A DNA stretch of 64,000 nt from Ascarosepion bandense (taxonomy: Eukaryota > Mollusca > Cephalopoda > Sepiida > Sepiidae): the NCBI GenBank assembly GCA_037127315.1, contig JBBBDQ010001935.1, positions 3,400,001 to 3,464,000 on the forward strand. The letters are read 5' to 3'. This document shows positions 52,641 through 63,435 of the stretch, piece after piece. Within the stretch, counting starts at the first letter, position 1. The number at the start of each line of letters is the position of its first letter. The translations under genes and the position numbers were made by a program. Below the pieces are notes generated by a model, which worked only from the letters and a program-made list of their open reading frames with translations, ran no database searches and had not been told where the DNA came from.

Positions 52641-55022
52641 TCTCACCCGTTGTTTTTTACGGGATGTTAGCAACCCGGTAGGATAAAAATTAAACCCACA
52701 AAAGGAGGAAGAACTCTTAAGGAGTCAACGGCCAGTTAACTATAGATGGTGTCTCAATAAATCATTGTGGAGAAGGCAGCAGGATACTACTCCACTATCT
52801 TTCCCGCGCACAATCATGGCTTTTTACAAAAACTATATGAAACCCAACAGCGTGAAGGGGGTTAATTTCAAAGGAAGCAACTCCTCGCCCGGTAAAGATC
52901 GCCATGGGCAATAGGTGTCACCTGACCGTCATCCGTTGACTGTTAGCACCAACAGCGTAAAGGTGACACTTTTTTTCAAAATCTGTCCCTCGCCTGGAAA
53001 GGAACAACATGAGCAACAATAGTCTCTGAACTGTTACTGTGCGCAACAAAGAAAGGATTACCTTGGGGATATGGAACGTCAGGACGCTCAACAACTGGGG
53101 ACAACTCGAGAATGTTAAGCAGGAGATGAACAGACTGAAAATCAATATTCTGGGCATATTTGAAACCAGAGGGCTTAACAGTGGAGACTTTAGCAGCGAC
53201 AACCACAGGATAATATACGCAAGAGGCAAAAATAACGAAAAAGGAATCGACAAAGAAAAGAAGAAATGCGTTCTGAGATATTGCCAGCTTTCTGAGAGAG
53301 TCCTCTTGGTTAAACTGAGAAGAAGACCCTTCAACATCTATTATAATAGTTTATGCACCAACAACACTAAGCACTGAGAAAGAAATAAAATCATTCTATT
53401 CCATACTGGACCATGCCAAGGCTCAGTGCAAAAACCAAGAAATTAGAATCATAATGGGTAACTTGAATGCCAAGGCAAGTAAAGGAAGGGGAGGATAGAC
53501 GGCTGGCAACTTTGGATTAGGAATCCGCAACAAACGAGGAGAAATACGGTTTCAATGGTGCACAGCAAATGACCAGGTAATAACTAACAACTGGCTTTAA
53601 GAACACCCACGACGTCTATGGACACGGAGTAAGTCCAGGAGGTGACACGAAAAACCAAATAGACTACATAACTATAAACAGTAGATTCAGAAACGCAGTG
53701 GTTCAATGCAAAACCTATCCAGACGTCGAATGTGGAAGCGACCACGTCCCAGTCATCTGTAAACTAAAAGTGAAACTCCGTAGAATGAAGAAGTTTATTG
53801 CAGCACCAAGACTGAAATACAACACGCTCGTGAATTACCTCAACCTGCAGAAAGAATACACCAACAGTGTGAAAAACAAATACAAAGAACAAATTGGAAA
53901 ACGAAACTCGAAATGGGACTCACTAAAAAAAAGCGATAATGACATCAGCAAACAACATTGCCCCAAAAGAAATCCGACGCAGAAGAAAAAAACAAAACAA
54001 ACGAGTGGATGACTGAAGAGATTCTAGACATGATGCAAAGGAGACATAAAATGATGCCAAGACATGGAACGGAATACAGGAAACTACACAAGGAAATAAG
54101 GAGCAAATGCAAACAAGCCAAAGAGGAGTGACTCAACGACAAATGTGCAGAAGTAGAGAGATTGAGCAACATTAATAAAGCAGACATGCATAAGGAAATA
54201 AGAGAACTGACAGGACAAAAAACCTGCTCCTTAACAGGATGTATAAAATCCAAGGATGGAACGATCATATTAGAGAAAGAGGCAATACTCCAGCGATGGG
54301 AAGAATATATAAAAGATCTTTTCCACGACAAGAGAGAGCAACCGATAATACACAAAGATGAGAACGAACCGGAAACATTAAAGTCCGAAGTGGAAGATGC
54401 ACTGACCAAACTGAATAGAAACAAAACAGCTGAACCAGACGGTATTGTAATAGAGCTGTTGATAGCCCTGGAAGAATTTGACATAGAGAAAATTACAGAA
54501 ATAATAAATGGAATTTATAATAGCAGTGTAACACCAGACGACCTAAGCTAAGTCGATTTTCATAGCACTGCCTAAGACTCCAGGTGCAAACTCCACCGAA
54601 CAATCAGTTTAATGAGCCACATTACAAAGGTAGAAAGGGGCGTGAGACAAGGATGTGTCTTTTCACCGGACCTATTCAACTGGTACAGCGATAATATTTT
54701 GAGGACCCTAGATGTTAAGCCAGGATTTATCATCCGCGGCCACAATTTAAGCAACATAAGGTACGCAGATGATACAGTGCTGATAGCAGACACGGAAAGA
54801 AAACAACAAAACCTCCAACAGAAGGTAGGTGAAGAGAGTGACAAGAAAAGACTACAAATAAACTGCAGGAAAATCGAATGCATGGTCATCAGCAAAAAGA
54901 GCAACCTAAACTGCCAAATACAGGTGGGAGATACTAAAATCAAGCAGGTACAAAAACTTAAAAAACTGGGAAGTGTTATAACATACGACGGAATGTGCAA
55001 CACAGAGATCTGAAGGCGAATT
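52641..55022 (+). mobile_element. RTE-type LINE, 5' half: endonuclease and RT, with internal deletion
   Basis: 5' leader to about 53038, then the apurinic-type endonuclease: TLGIWNVRTLNNWGQLENVK, INILGIFETRGL (catalytic Glu region), DTKNQIDYITI and VECGSDHVPVICKLKVKLR (SDH catalytic end). The linker/RT start is open in 54162-54549. Then a deletion joins SLMSHITK directly to KVERGVRQGCVFSPD, losing RT motif A (compare the copy at 35734-36057). YADDTVLIADTERK is intact. Frameshifts break the endonuclease into pieces (53377, about 53600, 54010). It is the only RTE copy here with a 5' half. It continues at 56558. Confidence 0.85.
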
Positions 55023-56557
55023 GGATTTTTTTTTTTTTAATCATATCACCCCGAGCAAGGCGGTAACGCCACTGATGTGCAGGGGCTACGTAAGAGTGAA
55101 AAGATTGGAAAAGAGAAAGCCGGAAGCCACATCCTAAACAGGAAACAAGAGATGAGCCTCTTCACCTGTTCAATAGACGTGGGTGGAGTGTGAACCGGGC
55201 GATAGTTTAGTCTATCTACTCCAATTGAAAAAAATAAAATAAAATAAAGAAAAGAAAAGAGTGAAAAGATTGGAAAAGAGAAAAACCAGAAACCACATCC
55301 TAAACAGGAAACAAGAGATGAGCCTCTTCACCTGTTCAATAGACGTGGGTGGAGTGTGAACCGGGCGATAGTTTAGTCTATCTACTCTAATTGAAAAAAA
55401 TAAAATAAAATAAAGAAAAGAAAAGAGTGAAGAGATTGGAAAAGAGAAAAACTGGAAACCACATCCTAAACAGGAAACAAGAGATGAGCCTCTTCACCTG
55501 TTCAATAGACGTGGGTGGAGTGTGAACCGGGCGATAGTTTAGTCTATCTACTCTAATTGAAAAAAATAAAATAAAATAAAGAAAAGAAAAGAGTGAAGAG
55601 ATTGGAAAAGAGAAAAACTGGAAACCTCATCCTAAACAGGAAACAAGAGATGAGCCTCTTCACCTGTTCAATAGACGTGGGTGGAGTGTGAACCGGGCGA
55701 TAGTTTAGTCTATCTACTCCAATTGAAAAAAATAAAATAAAATAAAGAAAAGAAAAGAGTGAAAAGATTGGAAAAGAGAAAAACCAGAAACCACATCCTA
55801 AACAGGAAACAAGAGATGAGCCTCTTCACCTGTTCAATAGACGTGGGTGGAGTGTGAACCGGGCGATAGTTTAGTCTATCTACTCTAATTGAAAAAAATA
55901 AAATAAAATAAAGAAAAGAAAAGAGTGAAGAGATTGGAAAAGAGAAAAACTGGAAACCACATCCTAAACAGGAAACAAGAGATGAGCCTCTTCACCTGTT
56001 CAATAGACGTGGGTGGAGTGTGAACCGGGCGATAGTTTAGTCTATCTACTCTAATTGAAAAAAATAAAATAAAATAAAGAAAAGAAAAGAGTGAAGAGAT
56101 TGGAAAAGAGAAAAACTGGAAACCTCATCCTAAACAGGAAACAAGAGATGAGCCTCTTCACCTGTTCAATAGACGTGGGTGGAGTGTGAACCGGGCGATA
56201 GTTTAGTCTATCTACTCTAATTGAAAAAAATAAAATAAAATAAAGAAAAGAAAAGAGTGAAGAGATTGGAAAAGAGAAAAACTGGAAACCACATCCTAAA
56301 CAGGAAACAAGAGATGAGCCTCTTCACCTGTTCAATAGACGTGGGTGGAGTGTGAACCGGGCGATAGTTTAGTCTATCTACTCTAATTGAAAAAAATAAA
56401 ATAAAATAAAGAAAAGAAAAGAGTGAAGAGATTGGAAAAGAGAAAAACTGGAAACCTCATCCTAAACAGGAAACAAGGGATGAGCCTCTTCACCTGTTCA
56501 ATAGACGTGGGTGGAGTGTAAACCGGTCGATAGTTTAGTCTATCTACTCCAACTGAA
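55023..56557 (-). mobile_element. CR1/Jockey-like LINE 3' tail with nine ~166-bp 3'UTR units
   Basis: Starts with a T-run and the complement of the GCTCGGGGTGA tail, then nine tandem units spaced 165-167 bp (marker GATGAGCCTCTTCACC at 55151, 55317, 55484, 55649, 55814, 55981, 56147, 56313 and 56479). Each unit contains a (TAAAA)n patch. No ORF2 sequence is included. It splits the RTE element between CNTEI (55013) and the QKLSRVL region (56565). Confidence 0.85.
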
Positions 56558-57085
56558 TGGCGAAGAACCAGTTCCAGAAGCTGAGCAGAGTATTAAAAGA
56601 CAGAAAAATTTCGCTAAAAACAAAGAAAAGAGTACTGGATTGATTGCTATGCGATGTCAGTTCTTTAATATGGCAGTGAATGCTAGACAATATCATCAAA
56701 GATGAAGGAAACACTTGAAGCAACTGAGATGTGGTTCTACAGAAGGATTCTGCGGATATCATGCACCGAGCATGTGAGCAATGATGGGGTTTTGGAAAGG
56801 ATGGAAATAAAAATGATATTAATACTGAGCATCAGGAAGAGACAGCTGAAGTTCCTGGAACATGCAATGAGGAAGAAGGGCTTGGAAAACCTGATACTAA
56901 CAGGTCAGATGAGGAGCAAAGAGACAGAGGAAAGCAGCGGTTAACATATTTGAAGAGTCTGAGCAGGTGGATGACTGAACGGGGGTTGTGTGATGTAACA
57001 GAAGAAAGCGTGCTAACAGCTACCAGGGAAAGGTAGACGAGGAAAGCCATGACCGCCTATGTCCTGAAGGGACAAGGCACATAGA
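56558..57085 (+). mobile_element. RTE-type LINE, 3' half (continuation of 52641-55022)
   Basis: Resumes at WRRTSSRS/QKLSRVLKDRKISLK, then KETLEATEMWFYRRILRISC, TEHVSNDGVLERM, RQLKFLEHAMRKKGLENLI and VLKGQGT, ending CACATAGAAGAAGAAGG. It contains several frameshifts. Together with 52641-55022 this makes one RTE copy of about 2.9 kb. Confidence 0.85.
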
Positions 57086-57384
57086 AGAAGAAGGTTTTTG
57101 TAGTAAGAATGATAAATAAGTATGTGATATTTTGGTGGAAGGAGTATTTTATAGTCTGCTTGGGGCAGCGAATAAGGCTAGCTAAGTTAATTTAAGATAG
57201 ATGAAGACCAGCATTCCCCAATCCTCATTTTTGGCCTTGTGCCACATTTCTTGTATTTTTAAATGAATAAATATTGTTAAAATATTCGGAGCGTTCCATT
57301 GTTCCAGTGTATTTTGTATTTAGTATCCTGTGTGTTCCAGTATTTCCGGTGTTGTACAGCATTATTGTGCATTATTTAAATGTT
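57086..57384. other. unassigned, with a remnant of the GC hairpin element
   Basis: GACCAGCATTCCCCAATCC to GGCCTTGTGCCACATTTC (57205-57252) matches the second half of the units at 49054-49700. Confidence 0.4.
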
Positions 57385-58130
57385 CCTCTCTATCCGTCAT
57401 GTGAGTGTTAGATTCTCCAAGCCCTCCTTCCTCATTAAAGTCAATCAGTTAAGTGCCATACGTGATACACGCTTAAGCGATCATGTCTTGAATGAGACAT
57501 GACTGACTGGGCAGAAGATTATCCCGCAGTAGGTTACCATTGCTTTCTGCGGTAGACTGGTTGCCAGTCAAGGCTATAGAACCCAATCTGTCTTGTTATT
57601 TCAACCATAACTTGAGGGAAGAGACGGATTAGTACCTTTCCAAAGGGCATTTGTGCATAAATGAATGCAATGAATTTACCTGGAATTCGAACTCGGCTCC
57701 TCGATTTCTCGTTCCGAGCCGATATCGACTGCACCAGAACGCACATCCCTTCTTCATTACATCTCCCAGAAAACACAGTGGTGTCTTCCTGATGCTAAGT
57801 ATAAGTTTCTTTTTCGTTTGTATCCTCTCCAAAACTTTGTTGCTCACATGTTCAGTCCATGGTATCCTCAGTATCCTTCTGTAGAACCATATTTCTGTTG
57901 CTTCGAGTCTCTTCTTGATCATTGAAGAGATTTTCCAGAATTCGTTGCCGTATCCTAACACGACTTCGGATTCCGGTGTCACACTTCCCAGGTATTTAAG
58001 TTTCTGTACCTGTTTGATTTTAATATTTCCTGCCTGTAGTTGGCAATTTGGGAACCTCTTTTTAATAATGACCATGCGTTCAGTTTTGTACAACCACATA
58101 TTTTCGATTGTCTTAGTCATTTTCAAGAAA
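57385..58130 (-). mobile_element. RTE-type LINE fragment interrupted by a SINE
   Basis: 57385-57436 and 57749-58130 are one minus-strand fragment: MVIIKKRFPNCQLQAGNIKI, KQVQKLKYLGSVTPESEV, EIWFYRRILRIPWTEHVSN and KTPLCFLGDVMKKG, then EEGLENL on the far side of the SINE. More diverged than the other RTE copies. Confidence 0.75.
57437..57748 (-). mobile_element. family-A SINE nested in RTE
   Basis: Minus-strand SINE inside RTE coding sequence. The flanks CTTCCTCATT (left) and CTTCTTCATT (right) are an approximate 10-bp target duplication. A-box and B-box are recognisable. Confidence 0.85.
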
Positions 58131-58230
58131 TAAATCTACCATAATTAACTATATAATTTTATTTCAACATCATAGATATAACAGAAGAAATAAGCAGCTG
58201 TAATATAGAAACTAACAAAAGGTACTGTGC

Positions 58231-58972
58231 CCTGTCCCTTTAGGACGTAGGCGATCATGGTTCTCCACGTCTTCCCTATCCCTGGTGGCTCTTAGTATGT
58301 TTTCTCCTGTTACACCTCGCAACCCCCTTTCCGTCATTCACCTGATCAGACCCTGCAAATATGTTATCCGCTGCCTTCCTTTGTCACTTTTTCCTTCTAT
58401 CTGGCCTGTCAGTATCAGGTTCACCAAGCTCTCCTTCCTCTTTGCATGTCCCAGGAACTTCAGTTGTCTCTTTCTGATGCTCACTATTAATTTCCTTTTC
58501 GTTGCCATTCTTTCCAACACCTCATCGTTGCTTGCGTGCTCAGTCCACGATATCCGCAGCATTCTTCTGTAGAACCACATTTCAACTTCTTTAAGTTTTG
58601 TCCTCATTTTCACTGCCGTATTGAAGAACTGACATCACATCACTCCAATCCAGCACTTTTTTCTTTGTTTCTATAAAATATTCCTGTGTGTTAGTAGTTT
58701 ACTCAGCTTCTGGAACGCGTCCTTTGCCATGCTTGATTCTAGTATCCCCCACCTGTATTTGGCATCTTGAGTTGCTCTTTTTGCTGATGACCATGCATTC
58801 AGTTTTCTTAAAGTTTATTTGTAGTCCTTTTTTGTCACTCTCCACCGCTATCTTCTGTAGGAGGTCTTGTAGTTTCCTTTCCATGTTCAGCGAGAATATT
58901 TTGAGGACCCTAGATGATACGCCAGGATTTGTTATTGGAGGCCACAACTTGAACAACAAAGGGTACACTTAA
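58231..58972 (-). mobile_element. RTE-type LINE with 5' inversion
   Basis: Minus strand from 58885 down to 58231: MERKLQDLLQKIAVESDKKG, LQINFKKTECMVISKKS, then after a ~100-bp deletion AEMWFYRR-like VEMWFYRRMLRISWTEHASN, RQLKFLGHAKRKESLVNLIL and the C-terminus. 58886-58972 is on the plus strand: SENILRTLDDTPGFVIGGHN, the segment that should lie just upstream. The arrangement is a 5' inversion with ~28 bp lost at the junction, the signature of twin priming. Confidence 0.75.
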
Positions 58973-58984
58973 GTTTATTATAAC

Positions 58985-59565
58985 ATGGAACATGATGTTT
59001 ATTAAACGCTTCGTGTGCCTTCCATGGAGCAAAATGCCGAAAAAGAGAAAGAGCAAGAGAAGGATGTGAACACAGGAGTGAAGACAGTTGCGAAGGTAGA
59101 GAGAAAGGAAAAGAACAAGATGCACGGGGTGATGTAGAAAGGGCTGGAGTTACATAAGAGAGTTGAAGTATTAGGCAGGAGGAGAGTGAAGAGAAACACG
59201 TGGGCCACAGTGGGTGAAAGAGAAAGAGCAAGAGAAGGATGTGAACACAGGAGTGAAGACAGTTGCGAAGGTAGAGAGAAACGAAAGAACAAGATACACG
59301 GGGTGAAGTAGAAAGGACTAGAGTCAAGTGGATAAGAGATTGGAATTGACATTGCATTTAATTTCCTGGAGGTTGTAGCCGTCAGGAATGCAAGTATACG
59401 GAAGGGAGTTCCACGTGTGGGAAGTGCGAGAAAGAAAATGATGGAGTAGAATTATCGGCTGCATGGTTGATTCAACTATAAAAGGATGGAACCTTGTTGC
59501 CAGTCTGGTTGCACGAGTAAATTCTGTACTGTAATCAATCCTGAACTGGCATTTTGACGTCACAA
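58985..59565 (-). mobile_element. CR1/Jockey-like LINE C-terminus and duplicated 3'UTR
   Basis: FTRATRLATRFHPFIVESTM, SRTSHTWNSLPYTCIPDGYN and LQEIKCNVNSN at 59324-59563, followed on the minus strand by a 3'UTR in which a block (AAAGAGCAAGAGAAGGATGT to AAGATRCACGGGGTGA) is present twice, at about 59045-59140 and 59220-59310, ~176 bp apart. Confidence 0.7.
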
Positions 59566-59916
59566 CTGTCTCACTGACGTGTCGTACCTTCCCTATGTCT
59601 TTTCTTCAAATCTTTAATGGCAATTGTTCTGATGAGCTTTCCTCCTTGGTATATTGCGTTAAGTTAAGCGTGTACTAGATTGGCAAGTAGGTCTCGTCGT
59701 TTTACTGTTGAACTTGCTAGATGCAACCGTATGTTTCATTTAATAATTTCTTTTCTTGCATTCCTCATCTGTGGAACTCCTTTTCCAATTTCTTATTCCC
59801 TATCAACTATAATCTTCAAAAATTTAAACGCAACACCAGTCACTATCTTCCGTTTTTCTGAAACTGCTTTTATTTTCCTTTCTCATCATAAACTCTTCTC
59901 ATTATCTTTCACTCCC
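59566..59916 (+). mobile_element. CR1/Jockey-like LINE C-terminal fragment, opposite orientation
   Basis: RLASRSRRFTVELARCNRMF, then LICGTPFPISY and FKNLNATPVT, are a diverged form of the same C-terminus, reading right and placed head-to-head with the previous entry. Confidence 0.6.
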
Positions 59917-60510
59917 ATGTGCATTGTGGTACAGTGGATATCGGCTCGGAACGAGAAATCGGGGAGCCGAGTTCGAATTCCAGTTGAATTCTTTGCATTC
60001 ACTTACACGCAAATACCATTGGGAAAGGTATTAATTGCCTTTTCCCTTCATTTATAACAGGACAGATTAGGTTCTATAGCCTTAGTTGGCAACCAGTCTA
60101 CCCCAAAAAACAACTGCGGGAAAATCTTCTGCTCAGTCAGTCATGTCTCGAAAAAGACATGATCACCCAAGCGTGTATCACGTATGGCACTTAACTGACT
60201 GACTGAATATAAGAGGTGGAATCACGATTAAGCTACTACTGGTCATAAAGTGGGGGATATGTGTTCTATTGTTATGAAATAATAAACTTATCCCTTATTA
60301 ATTAATATTTAATAATATAATACATCTCTTCCCCTTCAAGCTTTGAGTCAAATAACAGGACAGATTGGATACCATAGCCTTGGTCGGCAACCAGTCTACC
60401 GCAGAAAGTAATGGCAACCTACTGTGGGATAATATTCTGCCCAGTCAGTCATGTCTCTTCTGAGACATGATCACCCAAGCGTGTATCACGTATGGCACTT
60501 AACTGACTGA
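59917..60510 (+). mobile_element. family-A SINE, dimeric form
   Basis: SINE (59917-60210), spacer (containing CATAAAGTGGGGGATATGTG and AATATTTAATAATATAATAC) and second headless SINE tail (about 60335-60510), the same architecture as 26336-26940. The head is well preserved (GTGGTACAGTGGATATCGGC; GAGTTCGAATTCC). Confidence 0.8.
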
Positions 60511-60599
60511 TTGGGGTGAAATGATAAATAAAATATTGTATTGCATAAATAACATCATGTGCAAAGATGTTTCTTATTATTTTATATAAATACCAAATA

Positions 60600-61232
60600 A
60601 TTTTTTTTTAATCATTTCACCCCGAGCAAAGCAGAAATGTGCGGGGGGGGGGCTACATAACTGTAAAAATATTAATTAGAAAAGAGTGAGGAGTACAAAC
60701 TAGTTAGAAAGGAGCAATAGAAAGCTGAGAATGCAGGTGCGATGACAGATATATAGGTGGAGAGAAAGGAAAAGTTATACGGGGGTTGGGAGAGAGCTAC
60801 AGTCCAGTGGTTAGTAGATGAGTATTGACTTTGCATTTAAATTTCTAGAGGTTGTAGCCGTCAGGAAAGCAAGAATATGGGAGCGGGTTCCACAGGCGGG
60901 AAGTGCGAGAGAAGAAGCTGCAGGAGTAGAATTGTCGTCTGCATTTGGCTAACCTGACTGTGAATGGGTGGGACCCAATTGCCAGTCTGGTTGCACGAGT
61001 AAACACCTGTTGAGGAGGTACCAGTGACTTAAGTTCGTCCGAGCAGAAGTCATGAAAGTATTTATTGAACAGACAAAGGGAGGCCACATTTCGACGGTGG
61101 GGAAGTGGCTGCAGTCGAGCCGCCAGATCAGTACCTATCACATTACAGACTCTCCTTTGGAGCCTGTCAAGAACACTGAGGAGAACGGCAGGGGCGCTTA
61201 AATAATTTATGTAAATACTAAATACTTTACAC
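60600..61232 (-). mobile_element. CR1/Jockey-like LINE, C-terminus and 3'UTR
   Basis: Minus-strand open frame 60845-61234: LSVLDRLQRRVCNVIGTDLA, RLQPLPHRRNVASLCLFNKY, FCSDELKSLVPPQQVFTRAT, RLAIGSHPFTVRLAKCRR and SRTSRLWNPLPYSCFPDGYN. It is followed by a 3'UTR and the GCTCGGGGTGAAATGATT end with a T-run complement at 60601-60610. Truncated at 61232. Open throughout its coding part. Confidence 0.8.
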
Positions 61233-61530
61233 AATATTTAAAAAACATTCTCTTTTTTGTGAGTAAAATTTAATGGGCTCTACTTTCTTTTGTATAATAA
61301 TTGTTCGAATATTTTCATTTTTTTCTTGCAGTGGGTGCTATCTAGTAGAGGTGTTTATTTACTAATATATGTATTATACATGACGCATTGTATGCAATCA
61401 CTCGTTTGGAAACACCGCCTTTTTAAAAAGAATTTCCTATAATTATACAATTTGAAATCACTTTTTGTATCTGGCACAGTTACAAGCACAATTCATGTTA
61501 GGTAAATCTAAATATTTGGAAATAAACATA
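61233..61530. other. unassigned AT-rich DNA
   Basis: No feature recognised. Confidence 0.4.
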
Positions 61531-62172
61531 GAAAGGTATGGTAATCTATGAAAAAGGTATGGTAATCTATGAAAAAGGTATGGTAAATTTATGAAAAAGG
61601 TATGGTAATCTATGAAAAAGATATGGTAAATCGATGAAAAAGGTATGGTAATCTATGAAAAAGATATGGCAATCTATGAAAAAGATATGGTAATCTATGA
61701 AAAAGGTATGGTAATCTATGAAAAAGGTATGGTAATCTATGAAAAGCGTATGGTAAATCGATGAAAAGGTATGGTAATCTATGAAAAAGGTATAGCAATC
61801 TATGAAAAAGATTTGGTAATATATGAAAAAGGTATGGTAATCTATGAAAAAGGTATGGTAATCTATGAAATAGGTCTGGTAAATTTATGAAAAAGGTATG
61901 GTAATCTATGAAAAAGGTATGGCAATCTATGAAAAAGATATGGTAATCTATGAAAAAGGTATGGTAATCTATGAAAAAGGTATGGTAATCTATGAAAAAG
62001 GTATGGCAATCTATGAAAAAGGTATGGTAAATCTATGAAAAAGGTATGGTAAATCTATGAAAAAAGGTATGGTAATCTATGAAAAAGGTATGGTAATCTA
62101 TGAAAAAGGTATGGCAATCTATGAAAAAGATATGGTAATCTATGAAAAAGGTATGGTAAATCTATGAAAAAA
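61531..62172. repeat. 21-bp minisatellite, about 30 units
   Basis: The unit is GGTATGGTAATCTATGAAAAA with variants (GATATGG, GGCAATC, TAAATC). Units run without spacers, so it is not a CRISPR array. Some units carry an extra A (TGGTAAATC) giving 22 bp. Confidence 0.95.
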
Positions 62173-62474
62173 TATAATGGGAGAGCGGGTTTAATTGACA
62201 AGCTGCACTCTATTGAGTGATCTCACACATTCGCACATTAAAAACATTAAATGACTTAGAAGAAGTTGGTATGCAGGTAAACAAATTAAATCAAATAAAA
62301 TCTGTTCCGAATAGAAAATCGATACTGCCATTGTAGGTTGCTAGAGTCACATAGGTTGAAAATTCAAGGACACAGATTCAGTACTTAAGGAGAGCCAACC
62401 AGAAAATCTCGAGGTGATAGAACTTCTTGGTGATGGAAAACGTAAGAAATAATCTACAGGTTTCGATGGTTGTC
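62173..62474. other. unassigned; repeated box also at 63855
   Basis: GGTGATGGAAAACGTAAGAA near 62432 recurs as GGTGATAGAAAACGTAAGAA near 63875, with flanking similarity of about 60 bp. No gene. Confidence 0.4.
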
Positions 62475-63160
62475 ATTTTTTTTTATAAGCGTTTCACCCC
62501 GAGTAAGGCATGTCACTGCCAATACTGCGCAGGGGGCTACATAGAGTAGAGAAAGGATGATTAAATATAGGAAATGTCAGAGGGAGGGTGATAGGCGGGT
62601 AGGGATACCGAGAATGGTCAAATATAGGAAATGTCAGAGGGTGGGTGATAGGCGGGTAAGGATACCGAGAATGAGGGTTGGGTAGATGAGAGTGTTCTGA
62701 GAATAATTGGAAGTTAGAGTGATAGGAGGTGTCTATTGACCCTACATTTAAACACCTGGAGATTGTAGCTGTCGGGAAGGCAGACTTGTTAAAGGGAATT
62801 CCACAGGCGGGAAGCGCGAGAAAAGAAGCTGTTGGAGTAGAATTTACGGTTACATCTTATCTGTTTAACTGTAAAAGGGTGGGACCTAGTTGCTAATCTA
62901 GTATCTCGTGTAAATTCCTGCCTAGGCGGCACCCGTGCTCTAAGTTCATCGGAGCAGAAGCCATCAAAGTACTTGTAGAAGAGGCACAGGGAAGCCACAT
63001 CACGCCTGTGAGAGAGTGGTTGCAGCCGGTCTGCCAAGTCAGTATCAACCACGTTACAGATCCTCCTTTGTATTTTGTCAAGAAGCCCAAGGAGAGCAGC
63101 AGGGGCACCCGACCAGATATGGCAGCAATATTCAATAAAATAAAATGAATAGAAACTATA
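62475..63160 (-). mobile_element. CR1/Jockey-like LINE, C-terminus and 3'UTR
   Basis: Minus strand: AALLGLLDKIQRRICNVVDT, DLADRLQPLSHRRDVASLCL, FCSDELRARVPPRQEFTRDT and RLATRSHPFTVKQIRCNRKF to SRLWNSL, then a stop and the conserved end (LPDSYNLQVFKCRVN). The 3'UTR has a ~56-bp direct duplication (GATAGGCGGGTAGGGATACC, twice near 62590 and 62648) and ends in the GGGGTGAAACGCTTATAAAA type. Confidence 0.8.
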
Positions 63161-63176
63161 ATCCTTTATTTACAAG

Positions 63177-63297
63177 GTTTACGGCCTATCACGTTGAATA
63201 CACCGGCTCCTGCTCGATCACCGAAGTTAAGCAACGTTGAGCCTGATGAGGACTTAGATGGGTGATCGCTTGGGAATACCAGGTACTGTAAGCATTT
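63177..63297 (+). rRNA. 5S rRNA-derived SINE module 1 (not a functional gene)
   Basis: GTTTACGGCCTATCACGTTG start, ATCACCGAAGTTAAGCAACG, GATGGGTGATCGCTTGGGAA and ACTGTAAGCATTT end match metazoan 5S rRNA along its length with scattered changes. No T-run terminator. Confidence 0.75.
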
Positions 63298-63313
63298 AGT
63301 GACGGATGTGCGT

Positions 63314-63435
63314 GCTTACGGCCATATCACGTTGAATACACCTGTTCTCGCTCGATCACCGAAGTTAAGCAACGTTGAGCCTGGTCAGTACTTAGATGGG
63401 TGACCGCTTGGGAATACCAGGTGCTGTAAGCGTTT
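63314..63435 (+). rRNA. 5S rRNA-derived SINE module 2 (not a functional gene)
   Basis: Closer to the 5S consensus than module 1: CTTACGGCCATATCACGTTG, TCGATCACCGAAGTTAAGC, GATGGGTGACCGCTTGGGAA and GTGCTGTAAGCGTTT. Joined by 6-18 bp to the tRNA-like head. The 5S internal promoter boxes look intact. Confidence 0.8.

Noticed and set aside
59010..59352. Pro/Ser/Leu-rich minus-strand ORFs of 116 and 141 aa
   Set aside because: They come from the duplicated LINE 3'UTR; the true coding remnant is the LINE C-terminus at 59324-59563.
61531..62172. CRISPR-like array
   Set aside because: The repeat units are contiguous, with no unique spacers; it is a minisatellite in a eukaryotic genome.
63177..63435. 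Functional tandem 5S rRNA genes
   Set aside because: No T-run terminators, the modules are joined to a tRNA-like SINE head, and a 12-bp target duplication encloses the whole unit.
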